This document shows, in pieces, positions 47,895 to 56,128 of a stretch of DNA of 64,000 nucleotides. The position numbers and the translations under genes are program-made. A model generated the notes under the pieces. It ran no database searches. It worked only from the letters and a program-made list of their open reading frames with translations, and was not told the DNA's origin. Each line of letters starts with the position of its first letter. The first letter of the stretch is position 1. Location: the NCBI GenBank assembly GCA_041906145.1, contig JAYRJU010000003.1, positions 372,001 through 436,000 of the forward strand, written 5' to 3'. Source of the DNA: SHVO01 sp041906145 (GTDB taxonomy: Bacteria; Pseudomonadota; Alphaproteobacteria; Rhodospirillales; Rhodospirillaceae).

Positions 47895-48947
47895 ATGACC
47901 AATACCTGGTGGCATCCTGAAACTCTCGCGCGAAAGCGCCCCTTCCTTGACGCCCGCCGCGCGGCCGTTAAGGCGGTGAGGGCCTATTTCCAGGCCGAGG
48001 GCTTTATTGAGGTGGAAACCCCGGCCATCCAGCGTTCTCCGGGCGTCGAGCGCCATGTCCGGCCCTTCGCGGTCAGTCTGCGGGAGCCCCTCGAGGAGGC
48101 CGGAGCGCCCCGCTATCTGCATACCTCGCCTGAATTCGCGATGAAGAAGCTCCTGGCCGGAGGCTTGCCGAAGATCGTGCAGCTCTGCCGGGTTTGGCGC
48201 GACGGCGAGCGTTCGCCCCAGCACGAGCCTGAATTCACCATGCTCGAGTGGTACCGCACCGAGACCGACTATGGCGCGATGATGGCCGATTGCGCGGCCG
48301 TGGTGCGCAAGGTCGCCAAGGCCGCGCAACGCAGCCTCGCCAATGACGGCCTGTTCTGGCGCGGCGACCAGGTCTGCGACCCGTCGCGCGAGCCGCGCCG
48401 TCTGACCGTCGCCGACGCCTTTTTTGAGTATGCGGAGATCGATCTGCTGGCGGCTACCGACGGAACCTTAATGCCCGATCCAACAGCGCTTCGCGCGGCC
48501 GCGCGCGGGCAGGGGATCCATGTCAGCGATGCCGACACCTGGGAGGATATCTTCTTCCGGGTGATGTTGGATCGCATCGAACCGTATCTCGGCATGGACG
48601 CGCCCACGATCCTGTGCGAATACCCGGCGAACCTTGCCGCGCTCGCCCGCAAGAAGCCCGGTGATGAACGCGTGGCCGAACGCTTCGAGTTCTATGCCTG
48701 CGGCGTCGAACTCGCCAACGCCTATTCCGAGCTCACCGATCCCGTCGAACAGCGCGCTCGGTTCGAGGCGGACCGCGCGCTTCACGCCAAGCTCTACGGA
48801 ACCGCGCCGCCGGCCGATGACGAATTGTTAAGCGCTCTCGGGCAACTTCCGCCGTCCTCGGGTTGCGCGCTAGGCTTCGACCGCCTCGTCATGCTCGCAA
48901 CCGGGGCCGATACCATCACCGATGTCTTATGGGCTCCCGTCACATGA
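47895..48947 (+). CDS. epmA: EF-P lysine ligase EpmA (PoxA/GenX)
   Basis: 350 residues, a short class II lysyl-tRNA synthetase-like protein without an anticodon domain. Key segments are motif 2 (RVWRDGERSPQHEPEFTMLEWY), FFRVMLDRIEPYLG, and motif 3 (SGCALGFDRLVMLATG). EpmA attaches beta-lysine to EF-P. The ATG at 47895 has AAAAGG four nt upstream; the in-frame ATG at 47832 lies in the efp promoter region. EpmB (the lysine 2,3-aminomutase) is not in the window. Confidence 0.95.
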   Translation: MTNTWWHPETLARKRPFLDARRAAVKAVRAYFQAEGFIEVETPAIQRSPGVERHVRPFAVSLREPLEEAGAPRYLHTSPEFAMKKLLAGGLPKIVQLCRVWRDGERSPQHEPEFTMLEWYRTETDYGAMMADCAAVVRKVAKAAQRSLANDGLFWRGDQVCDPSREPRRLTVADAFFEYAEIDLLAATDGTLMPDPTALRAAARGQGIHVSDADTWEDIFFRVMLDRIEPYLGMDAPTILCEYPANLAALARKKPGDERVAERFEFYACGVELANAYSELTDPVEQRARFEADRALHAKLYGTAPPADDELLSALGQLPPSSGCALGFDRLVMLATGADTITDVLWAPVT

Positions 48948-49411
48948 AAATGAATCCTGAAGTCGACGCTTACATCGCCGCCTATCCGCCGAAGGTGCGC
49001 GCGTTGATGAAGACGATCCGCACCACCATTCACAAAGCGCTGCCGGATGGTGAAGAGCGCGTCAGCTACGGCCTTGTCGGTTATTTCCGCGACGGCGCGG
49101 TGGCCTACTTCTCGGCCTTCAAGAGCCACATTGGCTTCTTCCCGCCCACGGACGACCCGGCGCTCCAGAAGGCGACCGCGAAGTTCGCGAACGCCAAAGG
49201 CAATCTTAAATTCCCGCTGAACGCCCTGCCGCCCTACGACATCATCGCCAAGCTCGTCACCACCCGCGCTGCGGCCAACCGCAAGAAAGCCGCCGCCAAA
49301 GCTAAGGCGGACAAGAAGAGTGCGAAAAAGGCGGTGAAGAAGGCGGTGAAGAAAGTGGCGAAGAAGGTTGTGAAGAAAAAAGCCGCCAAGAAAAAGGCGG
49401 CGAAGAAGTAG
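48944..49411 (+). CDS. DUF1801-like protein with a histone H1-like lysine tail
   Basis: 155 residues. The N-terminal 105 residues (EVDAYIAAYPPKVRALMKTIRTTIHK, then YFSAFKSHIGFFP) follow the DUF1801/YdhG-like fold. From about residue 106 the sequence is a run of Lys, Ala and Val (KKAAAKAKADKKSAKKAVKK and so on) like the tail of eukaryotic histone H1 or bacterial H1-like proteins. The start overlaps the epmA stop (ATGA), so the two are coupled. The tail suggests nucleic-acid binding; function unknown. Confidence 0.8.
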   Translation: MKMNPEVDAYIAAYPPKVRALMKTIRTTIHKALPDGEERVSYGLVGYFRDGAVAYFSAFKSHIGFFPPTDDPALQKATAKFANAKGNLKFPLNALPPYDIIAKLVTTRAAANRKKAAAKAKADKKSAKKAVKKAVKKVAKKVVKKKAAKKKAAKK

Positions 49412-49420
49412 GTATTTTTC

Positions 49421-49518
49421 CCTCCCCTGAAAGGGGAGGTTAGGGAGGGGTCGTTTTCTGTTTAAGAAACAGAAACCAACAAACGCCCCCCTCTTAATCT
49501 CCCCCTTACAGGGGGAGA
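49421..49518. repeat. Compound palindromic element, three stem-loops in 98 nt
   Basis: Stem 1: CCTCCCCT (49421-49428) with AGGGGAGG (49432-49439). Stem 2: TTTCTGTTT (49455-49463) with AAACAGAAA (49467-49475). Stem 3: TCTCCCCCT (49498-49506) with AGGGGGAGA (49510-49518). The G-rich and C-rich flanks of stem 2 are also complementary, so larger folds are possible. Such elements are usually dispersed, high-copy sequences; this cannot be shown from one window. It sits between convergent genes and may end transcripts. Confidence 0.7.
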
Positions 49519-49525
49519 GATAAAA

Positions 49526-49912
49526 TCAACCTAACACCCCAAAAATCGCGCCCATCACGCCGAACAACACGATGTTGTAAGCGCCGTCGATGGCCAGCAG
49601 CGCCATGCTGCGGGCGGCGAACAGGTAATTGATCACGAAGCTCATCGTCACGAGCCCAATGCCGGCCGCCAGGCCGACGGTGACGGCGCGCATCAAGCTC
49701 GCCTCTGGTCCAATCAGGAAATTCAAAGCGATAGCGGCGATGAAACCCGCGACGGCCGCGCCGCCGAACACGGCGCCCTTGTGGCCGCCCTTCATCTCTT
49801 CTGAAAGGCCGCTCGCCTTCATCCAGGCTTTGCCGAAGATAGGTCCATACCAGGGACCGCCGATGAGGAAGACCGCTAAAACGCTAAGGCCGACGCCGAG
49901 CCAATTGATCAT
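49526..49912 (-). CDS. DUF1761 family membrane protein
   Basis: 128 residues with four predicted membrane helices (LGVGLSVLAVFLIGGPWYG, AVFGGAAVAGFIAAIALNFL, GLAAGIGLVTMSFVINYLF, GAYNIVLFGVMGAIFGVLG). The GGPWYGPIFGKAWMKASG segment is the DUF1761 signature. Function unknown. The ATG at 49912 is preceded by GGAGGCAAC. Confidence 0.85.
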   Translation of the reverse strand: MINWLGVGLSVLAVFLIGGPWYGPIFGKAWMKASGLSEEMKGGHKGAVFGGAAVAGFIAAIALNFLIGPEASLMRAVTVGLAAGIGLVTMSFVINYLFAARSMALLAIDGAYNIVLFGVMGAIFGVLG

Positions 49913-49929
49913 GTTGCCTCCAACATTAA

Positions 49930-50577
49930 TCAGCCGCGAAACGGATACCTCTCGAAGATAGCATTGAAGGCCCGTACGGCGGCTGCCGGTCCTTGAGGGT
50001 AGTTCCATACCCCGTTGCACACGGCGACGAAATCCGCGCCCGCCTGCACAATGGGTTCACAATTCTCGACCGTGATTCCTCCGATGGCCACCGACGGAAT
50101 CATGGTGGTCTCGGTCCAGATCTCGATGATCTCCGGGGTCACGCTCGTGGTGGCTTCCTTGGTCGTCGTCGGAAAGAAGGCCCCGAAGGCCACGTAGTCG
50201 GCCCCGGCTTCGGCCGCTTCCATCGCGGCGTGGCGGGAGTCCTTGCAAGTCACGCCGACCGTCGCGTCGGGTCCCATCAAGGCGCGGGCTTGGTCATAGG
50301 GCATATCTTCCGGCCCTATATGCACGCCGTCGCACTTGAGACGCGCGGCGAGGTCCGGCCGGTCGTTCAGGATGAAAGCCACGTCGTGAGCATGACAGAT
50401 CGGCATCAGCGCCTTCACGGCGGCGATAATCACGTCGTCACTCACGTCTTTCAGGCGGAGCTGCAGGCAGGCCACATCACCGGCCGCCAGCGCTTCGGTC
50501 AGCTTTTGTTCAAAGCCGTCCGGAAGCGCGGGCGGGGTGATGAGGTAGAGGCGGCAGCTTGGCGTTTGCGCGGGCAT
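49930..50577 (-). CDS. thiE: Thiamine-phosphate synthase
   Basis: 215 residues. TIM-barrel protein with LQLRLKDVS, FILNDRPDLAARLKCDGVHIGPEDMP, and the phosphate-binding region PSVAIGGITVENC. ThiE joins HMP-pyrophosphate and thiazole phosphate to thiamine phosphate. The pyrophosphate-binding QLRLKD has the expected Lys/Asp. The start at 50577 follows the fba stop (50601) by 23 nt, so it probably shares the fba transcript. A TTG at 50592 is a less likely start. No TPP riboswitch was seen upstream. Confidence 0.88.
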   Translation of the reverse strand: MPAQTPSCRLYLITPPALPDGFEQKLTEALAAGDVACLQLRLKDVSDDVIIAAVKALMPICHAHDVAFILNDRPDLAARLKCDGVHIGPEDMPYDQARALMGPDATVGVTCKDSRHAAMEAAEAGADYVAFGAFFPTTTKEATTSVTPEIIEIWTETTMIPSVAIGGITVENCEPIVQAGADFVAVCNGVWNYPQGPAAAVRAFNAIFERYPFRG

Positions 50578-50600
50578 GCCCGGCTCAAGCAAGGCGGGGT

Positions 50601-51530
50601 CTAGTTCTTGCCTTGGTAGATGTCGACCAGCTTCTGGAGAAGCGCGAGCGCTTCACCTTGCGGACGCTGGAAGGCGTTGCGGCCGATGATCGAGCCGTTG
50701 CCGCCGCCGTCACGGATGGCCCGCGCGTCGTCGAAGATGCTGTCTTCGCCCTTCTTGGCGCCGCCCGAGAACACAACGATACGCCGTCCGCCGAAGCAGC
50801 TCTGCACGACATGCTGCACGCGCTCGGTAAGGGTGCCGCCGGGGATCTTGGCCGACTCATAGACCTTCTTGGCCTCCGGCAGGTCGAGGTGCGCGTTCGG
50901 CAGCTTCACCTTGATGATGTGCGCGCCCATCAGGGCGGCCATGTGGGCAGCATAGGCGATGATGTCGAAGCCCAGCTCGCCGTCTTTCGTGACGTACTTG
51001 CCGCGCGGATAGGACCACACCACCACGGCCAGGCCCTTGGACTTGGCTTCGGCGGTCAGGTCGCGCAGGTCGTTCAGCATGTCGAAGGCTTTTTCCGAGC
51101 CCGGATAGATGGTGTAGCCGATGGCCGAGCAGCCAAGCCGCAGAGCGTCGTCAACGCCGGCGGTGATGGCTTGGGTCGGGGCGTCCTTCTCGCCGTTGAG
51201 CGAGTTCGCGCTGTTCACTTTCAGGATCGTCGGGATCTGACCGGCAAAGGTCGACGCGCCGTCTTCGATCATGCCCAGCGGCGCGGCGAAGGCCGACAGG
51301 CCCGCCGAGATCGCCAGCTGCCAATGATAGTGCGGCTCGTAGCCGCCCGGGTTGGCCGCGAAGCTGCGGGCCGGACCATGTTCGAAACCCTGGTCGACGG
51401 GAAGGATCACCAGCTTGCCGGTGCCGCCCAGCTTGCCCTGCATCAAGATGCGGGCGAGGTTCGCCTTCGTGCCGGGGTTGTCGCTTTCGTAAGCGCTGAG
51501 GATCGTCTTCACCCGGGGGGTCATGGTCAT
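50601..51530 (-). CDS. fba: Class I fructose-bisphosphate aldolase (FbaB/DhnA type)
   Basis: 309 residues. Schiff-base-forming archaeal/bacterial type: LVILPVDQGFEHGPARSF, the region AIGYTIYPGSEKA, VVWSYPRGK and IIKVKLPNAHLD with the candidate active lysine, and SGGAKKGEDSIF. It cleaves fructose 1,6-bisphosphate in glycolysis and works in reverse in gluconeogenesis. Two ATGs are in frame at 51530 and 51524; the first is used because AGGA lies 11 nt upstream. Confidence 0.94.
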   Translation of the reverse strand: MTMTPRVKTILSAYESDNPGTKANLARILMQGKLGGTGKLVILPVDQGFEHGPARSFAANPGGYEPHYHWQLAISAGLSAFAAPLGMIEDGASTFAGQIPTILKVNSANSLNGEKDAPTQAITAGVDDALRLGCSAIGYTIYPGSEKAFDMLNDLRDLTAEAKSKGLAVVVWSYPRGKYVTKDGELGFDIIAYAAHMAALMGAHIIKVKLPNAHLDLPEAKKVYESAKIPGGTLTERVQHVVQSCFGGRRIVVFSGGAKKGEDSIFDDARAIRDGGGNGSIIGRNAFQRPQGEALALLQKLVDIYQGKN

Positions 51531-51706
51531 GTGGTTGCGTGTCCTTCTCTAGTCGGTTTGGGCCGTGGATATGTACCGGCCGCGGCGCGGATTGACGTGC
51601 GCCGGCGAGGCTCGGGCGGAGGTATAACGAGTGGCATTCCCCTTGAATAGATATCTGTAGAACGCAGACCCTCAGGAGTTGTTCTCGCGCGTCCGTGAGC
51701 GTCTTA

Positions 51707-51735
51707 TTGACGGCTCAGCTGGAACTTCATAGGCT
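51707..51735 (+). promoter_or_regulatory. Putative promoter of the ZauP-like/zapA operon
   Basis: TTGACG (51707-51712), a 17-nt spacer and TAGGCT (51730-51735), 33 nt before the first start codon. The same TTGACG/TAGG pattern is seen at the ilvB promoter. Confidence 0.5.
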
Positions 51736-51768
51736 TAATCTCGTTTTCGAGGTTGGGGCGCTATTTCT

Positions 51769-52002
51769 TTGAAAGATATCGTGAACCCGCACGTGCGTGA
51801 GGCGCTCGAACGGCTTGAGCGCGCGATCGGACGCATCGATTCCGTGGCCCGGACGAAGGGCCAATCGGAAGACGTTTCGGGACTCAAGGAAGCTTTCGAC
51901 CAACTCACCCGCGATCATGCTGCGCTGAAGGCCAGCGCTGGCCGTGTGGCCGACCGGCTTGATGCCGTCATCGGTCAGGTCCGCGCCGGGCTCGACGAAT
52001 AG
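51769..52002 (+). CDS. ZauP/DUF4164-like coiled-coil protein upstream of zapA
   Basis: 77 residues of nearly continuous heptad pattern: VREALERLERAIGRIDSVAR, LKEAFDQLTRDHAALKASAG. In Caulobacter, ZauP (DUF4164) is encoded upstream of zapA and binds ZapA to organise the FtsZ ring; the position here is the same. The start is a TTG at 51769, with an in-frame GTG at 51781 as alternative. The two genes lie 10 nt apart. Confidence 0.75.
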   Translation: MKDIVNPHVREALERLERAIGRIDSVARTKGQSEDVSGLKEAFDQLTRDHAALKASAGRVADRLDAVIGQVRAGLDE

Positions 52003-52012
52003 GCGCGAGGCC

Positions 52013-52345
52013 ATGGGACAAGTCTCCATCACTATTCGCGGGCGTCAGTATCAGATCGCCTGCGACGACGGTCAGGAAGCCCATCTCGCGCGGTTGGGCC
52101 GCTTCCTCGATCAGCGGGCCGAGCAACTCCATGGCTCCCTCGGCTCGGTCAGCGATGCGCTTCTTTTGGTGATGACCGGCCTGGTCGTCGCCGATGAGCT
52201 TACCGACACCATCGCCGAACTCGAGGCGATGAAGTCCGCCTCCGGGAATGCCAGCCGGATGGCCTCGGAGACCGCCATTACGGCATCGATTAATACTCTG
52301 GCAGAACGCATTGAGCGTATTGCCGCGGCGCTCGAAGACACCTAG
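52013..52345 (+). CDS. zapA: Cell-division protein ZapA
   Basis: 110 residues. N-terminal domain MGQVSITIRGRQYQIACDDG, LARLGRFLDQRAEQL, then a coiled-coil (LVVADELTDTIAELEAM). ZapA crosslinks FtsZ filaments. The ATG at 52013 has GCGAGG upstream. The frame open to 51944 overlaps the neighbour and is not used. Confidence 0.92.
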   Translation: MGQVSITIRGRQYQIACDDGQEAHLARLGRFLDQRAEQLHGSLGSVSDALLLVMTGLVVADELTDTIAELEAMKSASGNASRMASETAITASINTLAERIERIAAALEDT

Positions 52346-52355
52346 GTTCATTAAC

Positions 52356-52534
52356 GGAGCTGCTGGGCAGGTTAGGTCTATGAACCCCCAGGGGCGATAA
52401 TCTTCGCTCGGGAGCTGTCCCTCACTGGATTCCGGTCTGGTGACACGGCGCCCACCTTAACTCGTGGCCCATTGGGAGGTCACGCACGGCCGACGGCTTT
52501 CGGCGGCTCCACTTACTTACCTCGCCGTAGCTCC
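52356..52534 (+). ncRNA. ssrS: 6S RNA candidate (ssrS)
   Basis: The 253-nt gap between zapA and ygfA is the classic place of 6S RNA. The ends pair: GGAGCT (52356-52361) with AGCTCC (52529-52534), and GGCAGGT (52366-52372) with ACCTCGCC (52519-52526, one bulged base). Inside are C- and G-rich stems and a small hairpin GCCGA...TCGGC in the 3' half. 6S RNA mimics an open promoter and sequesters sigma-70 RNA polymerase. The fold is hand-drawn, so exact ends are uncertain. Confidence 0.6.
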
Positions 52535-52598
52535 TTTCGGAGCCAAGGCGGGTTTCTTCTCGGGGACTTTTCTTCACTTCTCTCACGCTGCGGGCATC

Positions 52599-53180
52599 AT
52601 GTCGGTTGACTCTCCTGCGGATGCCAAAGCGGTACTGCGGCGCGCGATGCTTGAGCGCCGCCGGGCGGCGCATCGGGCTATCGGCCCCGAAGCCGCGCAG
52701 GCCGTCGCGGACTTTGTGCTTTCCGAGGTAGACCCCCAAGGAAAGAATATAGCGGGCTATTGGCCATTGGGTGATGAGCTCGATTGTCGCCCGGCGCTTG
52801 AGGCCCTCTCAACAGCCGGCGCGGAGGTGGCGCTGCCGGTCGTCGCGGGTCAGGGCCACGCCTTGATCTTCCGGCAATGGAAGCCGGGTGACGTCCTCGA
52901 GCAGGGGCCGTTCGGCACCATGCATCCGGGCCCACGCGCGCCGGTCATTGTTCCTCAAGTCCTTCTTGTGCCGCTCGTCGCCTTCGACCTCGAAGGGCAC
53001 CGGCTCGGCTACGGCGCCGGGTACTATGACCGCACGCTCGCGAGCTTCCGGTCTCAGGGGAAGGTCACCGCGATTGGCCTCGGTTACGACGCCCAACGGG
53101 TCGATACCGTTCATGCCGACGGCCACGACCAAGCCCTCGACGGCATCATCACCAACGCGGGCGTCCTCTGGTTCGATTAA
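52599..53180 (+). CDS. ygfA: 5-formyltetrahydrofolate cyclo-ligase
   Basis: 193 residues. N-terminal LRRAMLERRRAAHRAIGPEA, the loop VLLVPLVAFDLEGHRLGYGAGYYDRTL (phosphate/ATP region), and the C-terminal DAQRVDTVHADGHDQALDGIITN. It returns 5-formyl-THF to 5,10-methenyl-THF using ATP. The ATG at 52599 gives MSVDSPADAKAVLRR; the long open frame upstream is inside the 6S RNA. Confidence 0.93.
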   Translation: MSVDSPADAKAVLRRAMLERRRAAHRAIGPEAAQAVADFVLSEVDPQGKNIAGYWPLGDELDCRPALEALSTAGAEVALPVVAGQGHALIFRQWKPGDVLEQGPFGTMHPGPRAPVIVPQVLLVPLVAFDLEGHRLGYGAGYYDRTLASFRSQGKVTAIGLGYDAQRVDTVHADGHDQALDGIITNAGVLWFD

Positions 53181-53248
53181 TGCCCGCTTTGCGCGAAGCG
53201 GCCTAACAGGCTTGTTCCCAGGCGCTTGGTCGGTTACCCCTCCGCCTT

Positions 53249-54061
53249 ATGAGACTCCTGTATTGCGGCGACGTGATGGGCAAAGCCGGCCGTGAGGCCG
53301 TGGCGACGCATATCCCCGAGCTTCGTAAAACCCTCGGCCTCGATTTCGTGGTGGCGTGCGGCGAAAACGCCGCCCACGGCTTCGGCATCACGGCCAACAT
53401 CTGCCAAAGCATGTTCGACTCTGGGGTCGATGTGGTCACCCTCGGCAACCACGCCTGGGATCAGCGGGAGATCATCTCATTTATCCAGGCCGAGCCGCGC
53501 CTTCTGCGCCCCATCAACTATCCGATCGAGACCCCCGGCCAGGGCTTCGGCTTCTACGCGACCGCCAAAGGGCGCCGGGTGATCGTCATTCAGGTCATGT
53601 GCCGCCTGTTCATGGACGCGCTGGACGATCCGTTCCGCGCGCTTAACGAGACCCTGAATCACCATCCGCTGCGGGACGCCGCCGATGCGATCATCGTCGA
53701 CGTGCACGGCGAGGCCAGCAGCGAGAAGAACGCGCTCGGCGTCATCGCCGATGGCCGCGCCTCGATGGTCGTCGGCAGTCATTCCCACGTTCCGACGGCT
53801 GATGCGCGCATCATGCCGGGCGGCACCGCTTATCAGACGGACGCAGGAATGTGTGGTCACTATGACTCGGTCATCGGCATGAAGAAGGAAGCCGCGACCC
53901 AGCGCTTCGTCACCAAGATGCCGACCGAGCGCCTTGAACCGGCGGACGGCGAGGGCACTCTGTGCGGGGTATTTGTCGAGACCGACGACCGCACGGGCCT
54001 TGCGCTCCGGGTCGAACCGGTGCGGGTGGGCGGCCTCCTGAAGCAGGCGATCCCGTCTTAA
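53249..54061 (+). CDS. ymdB: YmdB/TIGR00282 family metallophosphoesterase
   Basis: 270 residues. Metal-binding motifs GDVMGKAGREAV, GENAAHGFG, GNHAWDQRE and GSHSHVPTADARI are all present. In Bacillus, YmdB is a cyclic-nucleotide phosphodiesterase affecting RNA turnover and biofilm; the role in alphaproteobacteria is not established. It lies between ygfA and yebC on the same strand. Confidence 0.9.
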   Translation: MRLLYCGDVMGKAGREAVATHIPELRKTLGLDFVVACGENAAHGFGITANICQSMFDSGVDVVTLGNHAWDQREIISFIQAEPRLLRPINYPIETPGQGFGFYATAKGRRVIVIQVMCRLFMDALDDPFRALNETLNHHPLRDAADAIIVDVHGEASSEKNALGVIADGRASMVVGSHSHVPTADARIMPGGTAYQTDAGMCGHYDSVIGMKKEAATQRFVTKMPTERLEPADGEGTLCGVFVETDDRTGLALRVEPVRVGGLLKQAIPS

Positions 54062-54174
54062 AACACGGCGCTGCCTAGGCTATTCCCACAACATTTGGTA
54101 TAACCGGGGACATTCCCCGCCGCTTATTGTAAGCAAAACAACGATTTGAGACGGCGCACGCACACGAGACGGAC

Positions 54175-54921
54175 ATGGCAGGTCATTCCCAATTTAAGAA
54201 CATCATGCACCGCAAAGGCGCAAAGGACGCCAAGCGGGCCAAGCTTTTCACCAAGCTTGCACGTGAAATCACGGTCGCGGCCAAGCTTGGCCTGCCTGAC
54301 CCGGCGTATAACGCCCGGCTTCGCACCGCCATCAACGATGCGAAAGCCGAGAGCATGCCCAAGGACAACATCGAGCGCGCCATCAAGAAGGCGACCGGTG
54401 CCGACCAGGAGAACTACGACGAAGTACGTTACGAGGGCCGCGGCCCCGGCAACGTCGCGATGATCGTCGAGGTGCTCACCAACAATCGCAACCGCACGGC
54501 CACGGACCTGCGCGTTGCCTTCAGCCGCAATGGCGGCGCCCTCGGCGAAAGCGGCAGCGTCTCCTATTGTTTTCAACGCGTCGGCCAGATCCATTTCCCG
54601 GCGAGTGTCGGCGACGGCGACAAGGTGATGGAAGCCGCGCTTAACGCCGGCGCCGATGACGTCTCGTCCGACGACAAGGGGCACGACATCTTCTGCGCGC
54701 CCGATGATTTGCACATGGTCGCGAAGGGGCTCGAAGCCGCGCTCGGCCCGGCCGAAGCCACGCGCCTTGAATGGCGCCCGACCATGACGGTCGATGTCGC
54801 GGGTGAAACCGCGGAAGAATTGATGAACCTGCTTACGGCGCTGGACGACAACGATGATGTGCAGCGCGTCGTGGCCAACTATGAAATGTCCGATGAGGTC
54901 ATGGCCAAGCTTGGCGGCTAA
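54175..54921 (+). CDS. yebC: YebC/PmpR family transcription or translation factor
   Basis: 248 residues. AGHSQFKNIMHRKGAKDAKR and KLFTKLAREITVAAK are the family N-terminus; PKDNIERAIKK and VRYEGRGPGN follow. YebC proteins are proposed transcriptional regulators of ruv genes and, more recently, factors that relieve stalling at polyproline. The gene is overlapped by ruvC, as in many proteobacteria. Confidence 0.95.
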   Translation: MAGHSQFKNIMHRKGAKDAKRAKLFTKLAREITVAAKLGLPDPAYNARLRTAINDAKAESMPKDNIERAIKKATGADQENYDEVRYEGRGPGNVAMIVEVLTNNRNRTATDLRVAFSRNGGALGESGSVSYCFQRVGQIHFPASVGDGDKVMEAALNAGADDVSSDDKGHDIFCAPDDLHMVAKGLEAALGPAEATRLEWRPTMTVDVAGETAEELMNLLTALDDNDDVQRVVANYEMSDEVMAKLGG

Positions 54922-55447
54922 GGAAAAGATCGACGTCGCGCCGAGCGGTCCCGGAAGCATCCGCATTCTCGGGCTCGATCCCGGATTGCGTCACACCGGC
55001 TGGGGCGTCATCGATGCGCACGGCAATCGTTTGAGCTTCATCGCCGACGGCGTGGTGGAGCCTAACCCAAAACTTTCACTGGCCGAGCGGCTCACAATTC
55101 TGTTCACCGAAGTGCAGGAATTGGTGGCCCGTTACGCGCCGCACGAATGCGCCATTGAAGAGACCTTCGTGAATCAGAACCCGGTATCCACCTTGAAGCT
55201 CGGCCATGCGCGCGCGGCGGTCATGCTCGCGCCGGCGACGGCCGGTGTTCTCGTTGCGGAGTACAAGCCCAACCTCGTGAAGAAGTCGGTTGTCGGCGCG
55301 GGCCACGCGGACAAGGTGCAGGTCGTTGCGATGATGCGCATGCTCCTGCCCGGAAGTAAGTCGAGCTCCGAGGACGCTGCCGACGCCTTGGCCGTCGCGG
55401 TTTGTCACGCCCACCACCGCGCCAGCGCGCTGCGGGGCGTGAAATGA
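54893..55447 (+). CDS. ruvC: Holliday-junction resolvase RuvC
   Basis: 184 residues from the ATG at 54893, overlapping yebC by 29 nt. Four acidic catalytic positions: Asp in ILGLDPGLRHTGWG, Glu in CAIEETFVNQ, and two in KSSSEDAADALAVAVCHAH. It cuts Holliday junctions within the RuvABC complex. The start could also be the TTG at 54911; no strong ribosome site marks either. Confidence 0.92.
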   Translation: MRSWPSLAAKEKIDVAPSGPGSIRILGLDPGLRHTGWGVIDAHGNRLSFIADGVVEPNPKLSLAERLTILFTEVQELVARYAPHECAIEETFVNQNPVSTLKLGHARAAVMLAPATAGVLVAEYKPNLVKKSVVGAGHADKVQVVAMMRMLLPGSKSSSEDAADALAVAVCHAHHRASALRGVK

Positions 55448-55501
55448 TCGCGAAATCCTGCGCGCGTAGGCGCGCATCATTTAAAAAGAAGGAGCCTAGC
55501 G

Positions 55502-56128
55502 ATGATCGCTAAGCTCCGCGGTCGATTGGACTCTGTCGGCGCCGACTTCGCTGTCGTAGACGTCGGCGGTGTGGGTTACCTCGTTTTCTGCGGTACGCGC
55601 ACAATCGCGGGTCTCCCCGGCATGGGCGAAGCGGTCGAACTCTCCATCGAGACTCATGTCCGCGAAGATCACATCCATCTCTACGGTTTTTCGACAGCGC
55701 GCGAGCGCGAGATGTTCAACACGCTCATGACGGTGCAGGGTGTCGGCGCTAAAGTCGCGCTCGCGATCCTCTCGGCTTTATCGTCGGAGCAGATCGTGCA
55801 AGCCATCGGCGCCGGCGATCAGGCGGCCTTTAAACGCGCCAACGGCGTGGGCGGCAAACTCGCCCAGCGCATCGTTGTCGAACTCAAGGATAAAGTTGCC
55901 GCGTTCGCCGTGGCCGGTGCGATGCTGCCGAAAGCCCCAGCCCCGGCGAAGGGTGCGGCGAAAAGCTCGGCGGTGGACGACGCCGTCTCGGCACTCGTCA
56001 ATCTCGGCTATGGCCGCATGGAAGCTTTTGGCGCCGCCTCGCGCGCCGCGCAAGCGGCCGGTGAGGGCGCCAATTTCCAGGCATTGATCAAGGCCTCGTT
56101 GCGTGAACTCGGAGGCGACGGTGGCTGA
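55502..56128 (+). CDS. ruvA: Holliday-junction branch-migration protein RuvA
   Basis: 208 residues. Domain I MIAKLRGRLDSVGADFAVV, domain II with two helix-hairpin-helix motifs (VQGVGAKVALAIL, ANGVGGKLAQRI), and the C-terminal domain that touches RuvB (DAVSALVNLGYGRMEA). It has an Ala/Pro linker in between. It overlaps ruvB by 8 nt. AAGGAG ribosome site. Confidence 0.96.
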   Translation: MIAKLRGRLDSVGADFAVVDVGGVGYLVFCGTRTIAGLPGMGEAVELSIETHVREDHIHLYGFSTAREREMFNTLMTVQGVGAKVALAILSALSSEQIVQAIGAGDQAAFKRANGVGGKLAQRIVVELKDKVAAFAVAGAMLPKAPAPAKGAAKSSAVDDAVSALVNLGYGRMEAFGAASRAAQAAGEGANFQALIKASLRELGGDGG

